Assembly (NCBI RefSeq): GCF_042186555.1
Contig: NC_133326.1
Coordinates: forward strand, 438,400,846 to 438,464,845
Reading direction: 5' to 3'
Length of the DNA: 64,000 nucleotides
From: Aquarana catesbeiana
Taxonomy: Eukaryota; Chordata; Amphibia; Anura; Ranidae
Part shown: positions 35,729 to 46,184 of the stretch, piece by piece
Numbering within the stretch: the first letter of the stretch is position 1
Layout: each line of letters begins with the position of its first letter
Program-made: the position numbers and the translations under genes
Notes under the pieces: model-generated
Told to the model about the DNA's origin: nothing
The model's input: only the letters and a program-made list of their open reading frames with translations
Databases searched by the model: none

Positions 35729-36774
35729 AAAGTATGAAAATCAGAGGGGATAAGGGTCAACCCTGCCGCATGCCATTGGTGATGTTAAAAAAGTCGAATC
35801 TTGTCTCATTGACCTTTACTACGGCTGAGCGATTGGAATAAAGGGATAGGATCCAACGCAACATGGATGACCAAAGCCTGATGTGCTCTAGAGTGGCCCG
35901 TATAAATGCCCAGTTCACCCGGTCGAAAGCTTTCTCTGCTTCCGTGGACAGCAAGAGAAGAGGCCGGTTTGAAGACTTGGCTGCATGGATCAGATTCACC
36001 GCCCCAATTGTGTTATCTTGAGGCTCACAAAGGGATACAAACCCTGCCTGATCTCTCTGAATAAGACTTGGGATATGAGGAAGCAGCCTATTAGCCAAAA
36101 TATTTGCAAACAATTTCAAATTGGTGTTCAGAAGCGCAATTGGGCAATAATTGCTGCTTCGCAAGGGATCCTTCCCTCCTTTTGGAATAAGGGAATATAT
36201 GCTCTCAGGGTGTCCATTGGGAAGGACTTCCCCTCCGTGATGGAGTTAAGAGCAGATACTAAGGGTGAGGACAACATCTCGTAGAAGGCTTTGTAGTAAG
36301 CCGGAGTGAGACCATCTGGGCTGGGAGCCTTTGTTTGCGGCTTAGAGTGGGCCAAGGCCACACCCTGCTCCTCAACTGTGATGGGTTCCTCCAATTCCTC
36401 TTGGACCACACTGGGAATTGGGGGCATGCCAGAGGAAGCAAGATATGACTATGGTTGGTCCCACATCTGTAGAGAGATCCAAGGGGTGAGAGTGGCCTAG
36501 ATTGTAGAGGCCTTCATAGAAAGATCTAAACTCCCCGGCCATTTTGGTAGAAGAAGTTAGCTTCTGTCCAGAGGCGCCAATGAGCTGAGATATGTACATT
36601 TTAGTATGTGGACCACGCAGGGCCTGTGCCAACAACGTGCCCAGTTTGTTGTAGTATTTGTAAACTGTACGATGAGCCCACGCCCGTTTTTGCTTTGTTT
36701 TGCGATACAGGAGAGAGCAAAGCTCCTTACGAACTTTAAGGAGATACTGATATGCGGATCGTGCGAGGCTGGCC

Positions 36775-37108
36775 TTAAAGCGGAGTTCTACCCATTTAAA
36801 AGTCAGCAGCTACAAAAAGCGATGCAGGCGAACAAAGCCCCACGGCTCCACCCCCCTTCTCTCTGCAGCGCCAGCATTGTAACTGTGGGCGCCTGTGCTT
36901 TGAATGGCCGGGCAATCTTCTGGGACCTGTGACGTGTCCCAGAAGATTGCAGGGAGGGAGGGGAGAGAGGTGAACTTCCTTCCAGCGGCGCGGAGCCCCG
37001 GAAGGAAGTGGGAGCTGGATGCCTATAAAAAGAGGGTATTCGCTCCCCCCCTCCCCCAAAAAAAAGAAGTGACATGCCAAATATGGCATGTCAGGGGGTA
37101 GCTCTAAT
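36775..37108. mobile_element. TTAA MITE in LINE 3
   Basis: The left end TTAAAGCGGAGTTCTACCC matches that of 5914-6196. The right end GGGGGTAGCTCTAATG is its degenerate complement. It interrupts LINE 3 between the endonuclease and reverse transcriptase. Confidence 0.6.
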
Positions 37109-38149
37109 GTGTCTCCCGGATAACCAGCGGATTGTCGATCAAATCTCCATTGATCGAAAAGTATTCCCTCAAGGTGGCCAGCAGGTCAGAGCAGATCTCC
37201 GCCGACTGAATTGGGGTCTCTTTCAGTCTCCAAGATGGAGGATTCTGAGTCACCGGACCTAGTTGATGAGTCAGATGGACCGGTGCATGGTCCGAGAGAG
37301 ATATGACATCAATACAGGTAGACACCACTCTAGGGAGGTCTTTATGCGTGATCAAAAGATAGTCAAGACATGAGTAGGTGTGATGGACCTCTGAGAAAAA
37401 AGAATAATTGCACTCTTGAGGATGTAGTAGCTGTCAGGGATCAACCAAGTGGAAGAGGTGCAGATCCGCTTTTAAGCACTGTAAGGGAGATAGGATGAGC
37501 CTTTTTTTTTTTTTTTTTGGAAATGTTTTATAGCAGAAAGTAAAAAAAAATTTTTTTTTTTTTTTTTCAAAATTGACGCTCTTTTTTTTGTTTATAGCGA
37601 AAAAATAAAACCGCAGAGGTGATCAAATACCACCAAAAGAAAGCTCTATTTTTGGGAAAAAAAGGACATCAATTTTGTTTGGGTACAGCATCGCACGATT
37701 GCGCAATTGTCAGTTAACCACTTGAGCCCCGGTCCATTATGCTGCCTAAGGACCAGAGGTCTTTTTCCAATTTGGCACTGCGTCGCTTTAACTGCTAATT
37801 GCGCGGTCATGCAATGCTGTACCCAAACGAAATTTGCGTCCTTTTCTTCCCACAAATAGAGCTTTCTTTTGATGGTATTTGATCACCTCTGCAGTTTTTA
37901 TTTTTTGCGCTATAAACGGAAAAAGACCGAAAATTTTGAAAAAAAATGATATTTTCTACTTTTTGTTATAAAAAAAATCCAATAAACTAAATTTTAGTCA
38001 TACATTTAGGCCAAAATGTATTCGGCCACATGTCTTTGGTAAAAAAAATGTCAATAAGCATATATTTATTGGTTTGCGCAAAAGTTATAGCGTCTACAAA
38101 CTAGGGTACATTTTCTGTAATTTACACAGCTTTTAGTTTATGACTGCCT

Positions 38150-38690
38150 ATGTCATTTCTTGAGGTGCTAAAATGGCAGGGCAGTACAAAACCCCCCCAA
38201 ATGACCCCATTTTGGAAAGTAGACACCCCAAGGAAATTGCTGAGAGGCATGTTGAACCCATTGAATATTTATTTTTTTTGTCCCAAGTGATTTGAATAAT
38301 GACAAAAAAAAAAAAAAATATTTACAAAAAGTTGTCACTAAATGATATATTGCTCACACAGGCCATGGGCCTATGTGGAATTGCACCCCAAAATGCATTC
38401 AGCTGCTTCTCCTGAGTATGGGGATACCACATGTGTGGGACTTTTTGGGAGCCTAGCCGCGTACAGGGCCCCGAAAACCAAGCACCGCCTTCAGGATTTC
38501 TAAGGGTGTAAATTTTTTATTTCACTCTTCACTGCCTATCACAGTTTCGGAGGCCATGGAATGCCCAGGTGGCACAAACCCCCCCCCCAAATGACCCCAT
38601 TTTGGAAAGTAGACACCACAAGCTATTTGCTGAGAGGCATATTGAGTCCATGGAATATTTTATATTTTGACACAAGTTGCGGGAAAGTGA

Positions 38691-38729
<39 letters not shown>

Positions 38730-39600
38730 GTTGTCACTAAATGATATATTGCTCACACCGCCATGGGCATATGTGGAATTGCACCCCAAAATACATTTAG
38801 CTGCTTCTCCTGAGTATGGGGATACCACGTGTGGGACTTTTTGGGAGCCTAGCCGCGTACAGGGCCCCGAAAACCAAGCACCGCCTTCAGGCTTTCTGAG
38901 GGCGTGAATTTTTGATTTCACTCTTCACTGCCTATCACAGTTTCGGAGGCCATGGAATGCCCAGGTGGCACAAAACCCCCCCAAATGACCCCATTTTGGA
39001 AAGTAGACACCCAAGCTATTTGCTGAGAGGCATGGTGAGTATTTTGCAGCTCTCATTTGTTTTTGAAAATGAAGAAAGACAAGAAAAAACTTTTTTTTTT
39101 TCTTTTTTCAATTTTCAAAACTTTGTGACAAAAAGTGAGGTCTGCAAAATACTCACTATACCTCTCAGCAAATAGCTTTGGGTGTCTACTTTCCAAAATG
39201 GGGTCATTTGGAGGGGTTTTGTGCCACCTGGGCTTTCCATGGCCTCCGAAACTGTGATAGGCAGTGAAGAGTGAAATCAAAAATTCATGCCCTTAGAAAG
39301 CCTGAAGGCGGTGCTTGGTTTTCGGGGTCCCGTACGCGGCTAGGCTCCCAAAAAGTCTCACACATGTGGTATCCCCGTACTCAGAAGAAGCAGCAGAATG
39401 TATTTTGGGGTGTAATTTCACATATTCCCATCGCATGTTTGAGCAATATATCATTTAGTGACAACTTTGTGCAAAAAAAAAAAAATTGTCTCTTTCCCGC
39501 AACTTGTGTCGCAATATAAAATATTCCATGGACTCGACATGCCTCTCAGCAAATAGCTTGGGGTGGCTACTTTCCAAAATGGGGTCATTTGGGGGGGTTT
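38150..39600. repeat. Direct and inverted 350-400-bp units in element C
   Basis: The marker CCCCATTTTGGAAAGTAGAC occurs near 38202, 38597 and 38990 in one orientation and as its complement near 39190 and 39560, giving a broken palindrome centred near 39090. Each unit also contains GTTGTCACTAAATGATATAT and GGGCCCCGAAAACCAAGCAC. Open frames on both strands in this area repeat the same shadow peptides and are not genes. Confidence 0.85.
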
Positions 39601-41172
39601 TGAACTGTCCTGGCATTTTATGCACAACATTTAGAAGCTTATGTCACACATCACTCACTTTTCTAACCACTTGAAGACAAAGCCCTTTCTGACACTCATT
39701 GTTTACATGAAAAAGTTATTTTTTTTTTGCAAAAAAATTACTTTGAACCCCCAAACATTATATATTTTTTTTAAAGCAAATGCCCTACAGATTAAAATGG
39801 TGGGTGTTTCATTTTTTTTTTTCACACAGTATTTGCGCAGCGATTTTTCAAACACATTTTTTGGGGAAAAAACACACTTTTTAAAATTTTAATGCACTAA
39901 AACACACTATATTGCCCAAATGTTTGATGAAATAAAAAAGATGATCTTAGGCCGAGTACATGGATACCAAACATGACATGCTTTAAAATTGCACACAAAC
40001 GTGCAATGACAACAAAATAAATACATTTTTAAAAGCCTTTAAAAGCCTTTACAGGTTACCACTTTAGATTTACAGAGGAGGTCTACTGCAAAAATTACTG
40101 CCCTCGATCTGACCTTCGCGGTGATACCTCACATGCATGGTGCAATTGCTGTTTACATTTGACGACAGACCGCCGCTTGCGTTCGCCTTAGCGCGAGAGC
40201 AATGGGCGACGGGTGCTTTTTTTTTTTTTTTCTTTATTATTTTTTTGCTTTTTATCTTATTTTTAAACTGTTCCTTTCATTTTTTTTTATTTTTTTTAAT
40301 CATTTTTATTGTTATCTCGGGGAATGTAAATATCCCCTATGATAGCAATAGGTAGTGACAGGTACTCTTTTTTGAAAAAATTGGGGTCTATTAGACCCTA
40401 GATCTCTCCTCTGCCCTCAAAGCATCTGACGACACCAAGATCGGTGTGATAAAATGCTTCCCCAAGTTCCCAATGGCGCTATTTACATCCGGCGAAATCT
40501 AAGTCATAAAATGCTCGTAGCTTCCGGTTTCTTAGGCCATAGAGATGTTTGGAGCCACTCTGGTCTTTGATCAGCTCTATGGTCAGCTGGCTGAATCACT
40601 GGCTGCATTCTCAGGTTCCCTGTTGAGACAGGAGAGCCAGAGAAAAACACGGAAGACGGTGGGGGGGGGGCATTCCCTCCCACGGCTTGTAAAAGCAGTC
40701 TAGAGGCTAATTAGCCGCTAGGATTGCTTTTACATGAAAGCCGACCGCTGGCTGAAAAGAATGATACCAAGATGATACCTAAACCTGCAGGCATCATTCT
40801 GGTATAACCATTCAAAGTCGTGAATGGCGTACCTGAAGACAAAAAAATGGTTAACAATAAAGCACAGTAAACGGTATAGTATAAAAAATTGCATACCTGA
40901 AAAGCAAACATGATAAAACATAATAACAATAAAACATTGCAGAATAGAATACAGTAAAAAAGAGCAGAACAATAGAGAGAATAGAGAGAGAGAGAGAGAA
41001 CAATGAAATGACAACTATTTTTTTTTATTTTATATATTTTTTTTTTTACACTTTTTTTTGTAACTAACTTTTATAACGGTAACCGGTTCCAGGTTCGGGT
41101 CTCTCAAAATGCGATGGCATCTTGGGAGACCCTGTGAAAGTGTGCCAAGTCTGTGCAATGCTGTACCCTACG

Positions 41173-41390
41173 CTAATACTCAACTAGTGAATGGTAGCAT
41201 TCAAAACATTCACCAATGCAAAGACCAGGATTGTCAGGACAGGAGGGACAATTATAGCGGGTGTCACGCCTATATCCGCGCTTGCTGCAGACACAACATC
41301 TTTTTTGGGGGGGTTCGTTGGGTAGGGGTACTCGGGAGGACATAAAGAAAATGCCTCTCATGCAGCCGACTGCATTTGGTTGGGGATGTG
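41173..41390 (-). pseudogene. piggyBac transposase C-terminal cysteine-rich domain relic (element C)
   Basis: The frame ends at the stop 41173-41175 and reads CCVCSKRGYRRDTRYNCPSC then PDNPGLCIGECFECYHSLVE. The spacing CxxC, CxxC, C, CFxxYH is that of the zinc-binding tail of piggyBac-family transposases, which contacts the element ends. The catalytic DDD core is absent: only about 190 bp separate this domain from the terminal TTAA. No start codon or promoter is evident, so it is probably not expressed. Confidence 0.8.
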
Positions 41391-41497
41391 AATGGGGGAA
41401 GTACGGGTGCTGCAGAAGCGGTGGGTTCCCAATTAGGATTGGCGAATGCAGCAGGAAGGACACTATGGGCCGATCGGACCCCCCACCCGCGGAAGGC

Positions 41498-41521
41498 AAA
41501 TCACGTACATGTACGTGATTT
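41498..41521. repeat. 24-bp perfect palindrome near the piggyBac end
   Basis: AAATCACGTACA followed by its own complement TGTACGTGATTT, with no loop. It lies about 60 bp inside the right terminus of element C and may be a subterminal protein-binding or folding site (inference). Confidence 0.75.
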
Positions 41522-41659
41522 TGCCTGTCCGTGCCGCCTTGCCGACGTACATCGGCGTGAGGCGGTCGTCAAGTGGTTAAAGCGAAGCAGTGCCGTATCG
41601 CAAAAAATGGCCTGGTCAGGAAGTGTGTAAATCCTTCTGGGGCTGAAGTGGTTAAAGAC

Positions 41660-42970
41660 AAACACTAGACACCAAAAATACCAGCATTTTCTCTATAAAA
41701 ACCTGTACCTTTTTTTTTTTTTTAATTCCATAAAATCTGTATTGTAGGTTTGAAATTCTTTCAAAGATCCATCCCGTTTCATTTGCTCATTCTCAGCCTG
41801 TATGGACGCATTTTTTACCTTAATATTTTGGAATTGGACCCATGATCTAGGCTGTTCATACTTATTACACCTAGGCCACGTTGCAAAGCGTGCTGAGTAC
41901 ACTTCAAAATCATGTCTCTTTGTCTTATATGGATTTTTTTCACTACTTTTTCAAGGATAGACAGAATCAAGCTATGTGGTCAAATAGTACACATGCATAA
42001 CATTTTATGCTATCTAAAGTTGTTAAGCATCTCTTAACGAAAGGCTTTGTTTTAGACTGAGAATATTCAATGGCTATAACTGGATTAGCAACTTTTTCTG
42101 GCTGCTTACAAAATGAATGGGCAATTTTGAAAGAGCTCTTGCCTTCTAGGGATTTATTCATATTGGTACATACACTAGGTGTGGATGATGTCCCACTGAA
42201 TTCAGCCATACCCAAATCAGTCCCTTTGTTAGCCACTCTATCTGAATACTAAGCAAGCTGCTCCAGGCAACTGACAGATAATCATTTCACTTCACTTTCT
42301 GCATCATTTAGTCTTTTTACCAACTGACCCTCTTTCTGTAATCTTTTGTTTTTTAATATTAGTTGCTGGTGGCTAGCATGACAATTTGACTTTTAAACTA
42401 CTGATGTTACTTTTGGTTTTTTCTAGAGTTTCTTTTAGGGATTTGTTTTGCCATTTTAAATGTTCATATTGTTAGACAACAGGCAGCAAAGATCAGCAGA
42501 GTGTTTCCAGCACACTTACTACAACTTCTTCCAGTGAAATTTAATTTCACATCCTCTTCCGTGAGAAAGGGGCAGAAAGTGTCTGGAGACTTTCCTCCCT
42601 TAATTCCAGCATGGCCTTTCCCTGCCTTGGTACTCTACTTTTCTTTTTCTGTTCCTGTGGCTCACAATCTCCCTGTATTTTACCTGGAGTTTTTACTGGG
42701 ATATCAAACTTGTTGTTGTTGTGTGGCTTTCCTTTTTTGTCAGCTGCCGAAAGGTGACAGTTCATATCAGCACTTGAGCACTTTGCTGACAAGGACTGGG
42801 CAACTGCACGAGGCCCAAATCCTGATAATTGCTAATTGCCCCCTCCTTCATAACTGCCACAACATTGGGGTTTTGACTTGTGTGACAGTTTCTGCTTGTC
42901 CCTACATTCAAGTGTTTATCTGGAATGATTTCTCCTTAAATTCCATAGTAAAAACATTCCCTTCCTCTGC
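41660..42970 (-). pseudogene. Decayed coding-like stretch, possible retropseudogene of an unidentified gene
   Basis: Minus-strand frames join with few frameshifts: 42792-42547 (CSSADMNCHLSAADKKGKPH, KKKSRVPRQGKAMLELREES), about 42460-42360 (EHLKWQNKSLKETLEKTKSN, coiled-coil-like), 42236-41967 (GTDLGMAEFSGTSSTPSVCT, KSLEGKSSFKIAHSFCKQPE) and 41902-41693 (PRSWVQFQNIKVKNASIQAE). The composition looks like hydrophilic nuclear or coiled-coil protein rather than transposon polymerase, and no intron-like gaps are obvious. I do not recognise the parent gene. It borders the end of a piggyBac MITE, which may truncate it. Alternatives: chance frames, or an unknown element's ORF. Confidence 0.4.
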
Positions 42971-43007
42971 CCTACTCATTGACTCTAATATATATACATA
43001 TATACAG

Positions 43008-43562
43008 GCCTTTTTTTATCAGAGAATAGGTGCAGGAACTCCCCCTTTTGGGAGTTACCCATTGTCTTTTCCCCTACGTACCTCTGAGCACTAGTCCTTG
43101 GTTCCACCTCTACCCACCTCCCAGCACTGCCCCTTTTAGAGAATACAGAACCAAGTAACATTTGTGGTACTAAGTAATTTGTATGGAATTTGTTATTGAT
43201 AACAAGAAAAGCAGTAAAATAGACCCCCCACAGCCAACAACAATATACCCACCAGCAACAATAGATCCCCCCTGCAACAATGGACCACCTACAACAAAAT
43301 ACCACCCAGCAACAATAAATCCTCTAGCAGCCAGCTATAATAGACTGCTCCCCCAACAGTAGATCGCTCCCAGCGACAACTGACCCCCCGGCAACATAAG
43401 ACCCACCCCAGCAACAATAGATCCCCTCCAGCAACAATAGATCCATCAGCAACCAGCATCAATAGACACTGTAGCACAACCCAGCACTCCTTGCCATTAC
43501 ATACATTCAGTGGTGGAGGTGCCGGAACTGCGTTCCCCCACGTTCCCGCTGAAAAATAGCCC

Positions 43563-43563
<1 letters not shown>
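43008..43563. mobile_element. Possible hAT-like element with minisatellite
   Basis: The left edge CAGGCCTTTTTTTATCAG and right edge, complement of CAGGGCTATTTTTCAGCGGG, look like a weak terminal inverted repeat. GCAGGAACTCCC on the left faces GGAACTGCGTTCC on the right. A clean 8-bp duplication is not visible because both flanks are simple repeats. Confidence 0.35.
43220..43465. repeat. Minisatellite, unit about 18 bp (CAGCAACAATAGATCCCC)
   Basis: About twelve degenerate units in tandem. Confidence 0.8.

Positions 43564-43564
<1 letters not shown>

Positions 43565-43643
<79 letters not shown>
43565..43643. repeat. (TG)n(TA)n microsatellite
   Basis: GTGTGTG followed by about 60 bp of pure TA. 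Confidence 0.95.
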
Positions 43644-43645
<2 letters not shown>

Positions 43646-43668
43646 CACACACTAGAGTCAATGATATA

Positions 43669-45309
43669 TAGTATCTCACAAAAGGGAGTACACCCTTCAC
43701 ATTTTTTCAATATTTTATTATCTTTTCATGTGACAACACTGAAGAAATGACACTTTGCTACAATGTAAAGTAGCAATGTACATGTATGTTTTTCGGTGGA
43801 TCTGAACGGGCGCTCCATGTAAGGCTATGGATCGACAGATGTCAGCGGTGACATGTCCACTGACATCCGATCCGTCAAAATCAGATCAGATCGGGTGAGA
43901 CATGCTGTCCCTTTTCATACGATCTCTCCATAGCAAGCAGCGGCGCTCGACAAGCCCCTCCCCGCTCAGTGAGCAGATAGGGACCTGTCATCCGGAGATC
44001 AACGGAGGGATCTCCCGCTGAGCCAGCGGACAGAGGCGGACTCCTTGGCAGCAGATCTGCCTCCTGTGAATGAGGGCTAACAGTGTAAATCTGCTGTTCC
44101 CTCAAAATAACTCAACACACAGCCATTAATGTCTAAATCGCTGGCAACAAAAGTGAGTACACCCCTAAGTGAAAATGTCCAAATTGGGCCCAAAGTGTCA
44201 ATATTTTCTGTGGCCACCATTTTTTTCCACCACTGCCTTAACCCTCTTGGGCATGGAGTTCACCAGAGCTTCACAGGTTGCCACTGGAGTCCTCTTCCAC
44301 TCCTCCATGATGACATCACAGAGCTGGTGGATGTTAGAGACCTTGCGCTCCTCCACCTTCCGTTTGAGGATGTCCTACAGATGCTCAATAGGGTTTAGGT
44401 CTGGAGACATGCTTGGCCAGTCCATCACCTTTACCCTCAGCTTATTTAGCAAGGCAGTGGTCATCTTGGAGGTGTGGGAGGGGATCATGTTCTGCTTCAG
44501 TATGTCAGAGTACATCTTGGCATTCATGGTTCCCTCAATAAATTGTAGCTCCCCAGTGCCGACAGCACTCGTGCAGCCCCAGACCATGACACTCCCATCA
44601 CCATGCTTGACTGTAGGCATCATCTTTAGAAGAGGCTTTTTTCTGGGATGACAGCCATGCAGACCAATTTGATGCAGTGTGCGGCTTATGGTCTGAGCAC
44701 AGACAGGCTGACCCCCCCCACCCCTTCAACCTCTGCAGCAATGCTGGCAGCACTCATTCGCCTTTTTCCCAGACAACCTCTGGATATGACGCTGAGCACG
44801 TGCACATAACTTCTTTGGTCGACCATGGCGAGACCTGTTCTGAGTAGAACCTGTCCTCTCAAACCGTTGTATGGCCACCGTGCTGCAGCTCAGTTTCAGG
44901 GTGTTGGTAATCTTCTTATAACCTAGGCCATCTTTATCTAGAGCAACAATTCTTTTTTTTCAGATCCTCAGAGAGTTCTTTGCCATGAGGTGCCATGTTG
45001 AACTTCCAGTGACCAGTATGAGAGAGTGAGAGCGATAACACCAAATTTAACACACCTGCTCCCCATTCACACCTGAGACCTTGTAACACTAACGAGTCAC
45101 ATGACACCGGGGAGGGAGAATGGCTAATTGGGCCCAATTTGGACATTTTTACTTAGGGGTGTACTCACTTTTGTTGCCAGCAGTTTAGACATTAATGACT
45201 ATGTGTTGAGTTATGTTGAGGGGACATTCTTCAGTGTTGTCACATGAAAAGATATAATACATTTTTTTTTTAAATGTGAGGGGTGTACTCACTTTTGTGA
45301 GATACTGTA
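43669..45309 (-). mobile_element. Tc1-like transposon, internally deleted
   Basis: The inverted ends are TAGTATCTCACAAAAG...GAGTACACCC on the left and the complement CTTTTGTGAGATACTGTA on the right, flanked by TA. The transposase relic runs on the minus strand (44198-44996). About 43775-44085 is foreign sequence between CAATGTAAAGTAG and AACAGTGTAAATCTGCTG, which are normally adjacent in this family, so a further small insertion sits in the 3' region. Confidence 0.9.
44198..44996 (-). pseudogene. Tc1 transposase relic lacking two catalytic aspartates
   Basis: Start MAPHGKELSEDL at 44996 and stop at 44198-44200. The N-terminal helix-turn-helix region is partly readable, interrupted by frameshifts. 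After RKKPLLKMM the sequence jumps straight to PTVKHGDGSVMVWGC, so the segment that normally holds the first D (DET motif) is deleted. After NMIPS it jumps to HTSKMTTALL, deleting the second D (DND motif). The third acid survives in SPDLNPIEHL. Such a protein could not cut or join DNA. Identification is secure from motifs. Confidence 0.9.
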
Positions 45310-45372
45310 CATAGTTAGTTTACATAGTTTATAAGGTTGAAAAAGACATGGGTCCATCCAGTTCAACCTATG

Positions 45373-45511
45373 GGGTTGATTTACTAAAACCGGAGAGTGC
45401 AAAATCTGGTGCAGCTGTGCATGGTAATCATCTTCTAACTTCAGCTTGTTCAATTTAGCTTTGACAGAGCTGTACCGGATTGTGCACACCCCAGTTTTAG
45501 TAAATCGACCG
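45373..45511. mobile_element. Small TIR element in CR1 (GGTTGATTTACTAAAAC)
   Basis: Left GGTTGATTTACTAAAAC and right GTTTTAGTAAATCGACC form a terminal inverted repeat. CTATG flanks both sides (45368-45372 and 45512-45516), probably a 5-bp target duplication. Removing it rejoins the CR1 sequence AACCTATGTGTGTG. Confidence 0.7.
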
Positions 45512-46184
45512 CTATGTGTGTGTGATTTTTATTTTCTAAAAATTCCCTTAGCACTGTCTTGTATTATTGCAACATTCCTGTTTTATTTATGTATTATTTA
45601 TTTCTTTTTCTTTGCTGTAAGGGAGTATGGAATTATGTTGTGCTACGGTCTGTGCTCTCTAAGTGTACCCCTTTAATGCTGTTCAATAAAATTTAGTTAA
45701 AGAAAAGAAAAGGAAAAGAAACAAAAGAAGCCTATTGCCCTGTATATTCTGCTTTCTGAGGAAGACATTTAAAAGTTTTTTGAAGTTGTCGGCACTCTCC
45801 GCTAGTGCCACTTCCTGGGGGTGGGATTTTCACATTTTAACTGCTCTAACAGCAAAGAGCCCTTTCTGCAATCTAAGGTTAAACCTCCTTTCTTCTAACT
45901 TTAAATCATGGCCACGTGTCCTCTTCAGGAACCTTAAAGTAAACAGTTTATCACAGTTATTGGAGTCACCTTTGATATATTTGTACACTGTAGTCCTATC
46001 CCCAATTAAGTGCCTCTTTGCCAGAGTAAATAACTGTAATATGTGGAATTGGTCCTCATACCTGAGGTATTTTTCCCCTTATTAATTTTGTTGCCCTTCA
46101 TGAACTCTTTCTAATTCAACAATATTTTTCCTGGGGATTAGTGACCAAAACTGAACTGCATATTCAGGATGAGGTTAAACTAGT

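Larger units (their letters stand above)
31207..37495 (-). pseudogene. LINE 3 ORF2 relic
   Basis: In translation order: the endonuclease end (37495-37109) shows HPQECNYSFFSEVHHTYSCL and DVISLSDHAPVHL. The linker and start of reverse transcriptase (36640-36130) show SGQKLTSSTKMAGEFRSFYE and KAPSPDGLTPAYYK. Reverse transcriptase (36164-35757) shows NYCPIALLNTNLKLFANILA, RDQAGFVSLCEPQDNT and STEAEKAFDRVNW. The post-RT region (34190-33990) shows FREFVWSHRRPRLKLQLLHL. The CCHC-like end lies near 31380-31207 and its tail continues at 28846-28560, beyond the Harbinger-like insert. Stops and frameshifts occur throughout. The YADD region lies near 34.6 kb, close to the Penelope-like insertion. Confidence 0.75.
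28228..37500 (-). mobile_element. LINE 3: L1/Tx1-like LINE broken by four insertions
   Basis: This minus-strand non-LTR element has its 3' end at the T-run near 28228-28240 and is 5'-truncated inside the endonuclease near 37500. Insertions: 28847-31203 (Harbinger-like, TTA duplication), about 31850-33810 (microsatellite-rich block), 34682-35728 (Penelope-like, 14-bp duplication) and 36775-37108 (TTAA MITE). Removing each of the dated insertions rejoins LINE sequence. Confidence 0.8.
37714..41580 (-). mobile_element. piggyBac derivative C, 3.9 kb, precise TTAA insertion
   Basis: The termini are TTAACCACTTGAGCC and CGTCAAGTGGTTAA, with TTAA duplicated at 37714-37717 and 41577-41580. Near the right end lies a minus-strand piggyBac transposase C-terminal cysteine domain (41173-41390). 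The remaining 3.4 kb is non-coding, with direct and inverted copies of a 350-400-bp unit. Strand follows the transposase relic. It shares structure and order with element D at 58008. Confidence 0.9.
37501..41655 (-). mobile_element. Older piggyBac-type MITE split by a second piggyBac element
   Basis: Two parts, about 37501-37717 and 41577-41655, join to make the reverse-complement 5' end of the copy B family: GCGCAATTGTCAG + TTAA + AGCGAAGCAGTGCCG and on to GGGGCTGAAGTGGTTAA (TTAA 41652-41655). The inner element occupies the gap exactly at that internal TTAA. The left side is truncated at the LINE 3 junction. Confidence 0.85.

Noticed and set aside
41109..41345. Plus-strand 78-codon frame CNAVPYANTQ with Cys and His residues
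   Set aside because: It is the antisense shadow of the piggyBac cysteine domain, which matches the family on the minus strand.
42501..43094. Plus-strand 197-codon frame
   Set aside because: Hydrophobic and low in complexity, antisense to the better-supported coding-like stretch; no domain.
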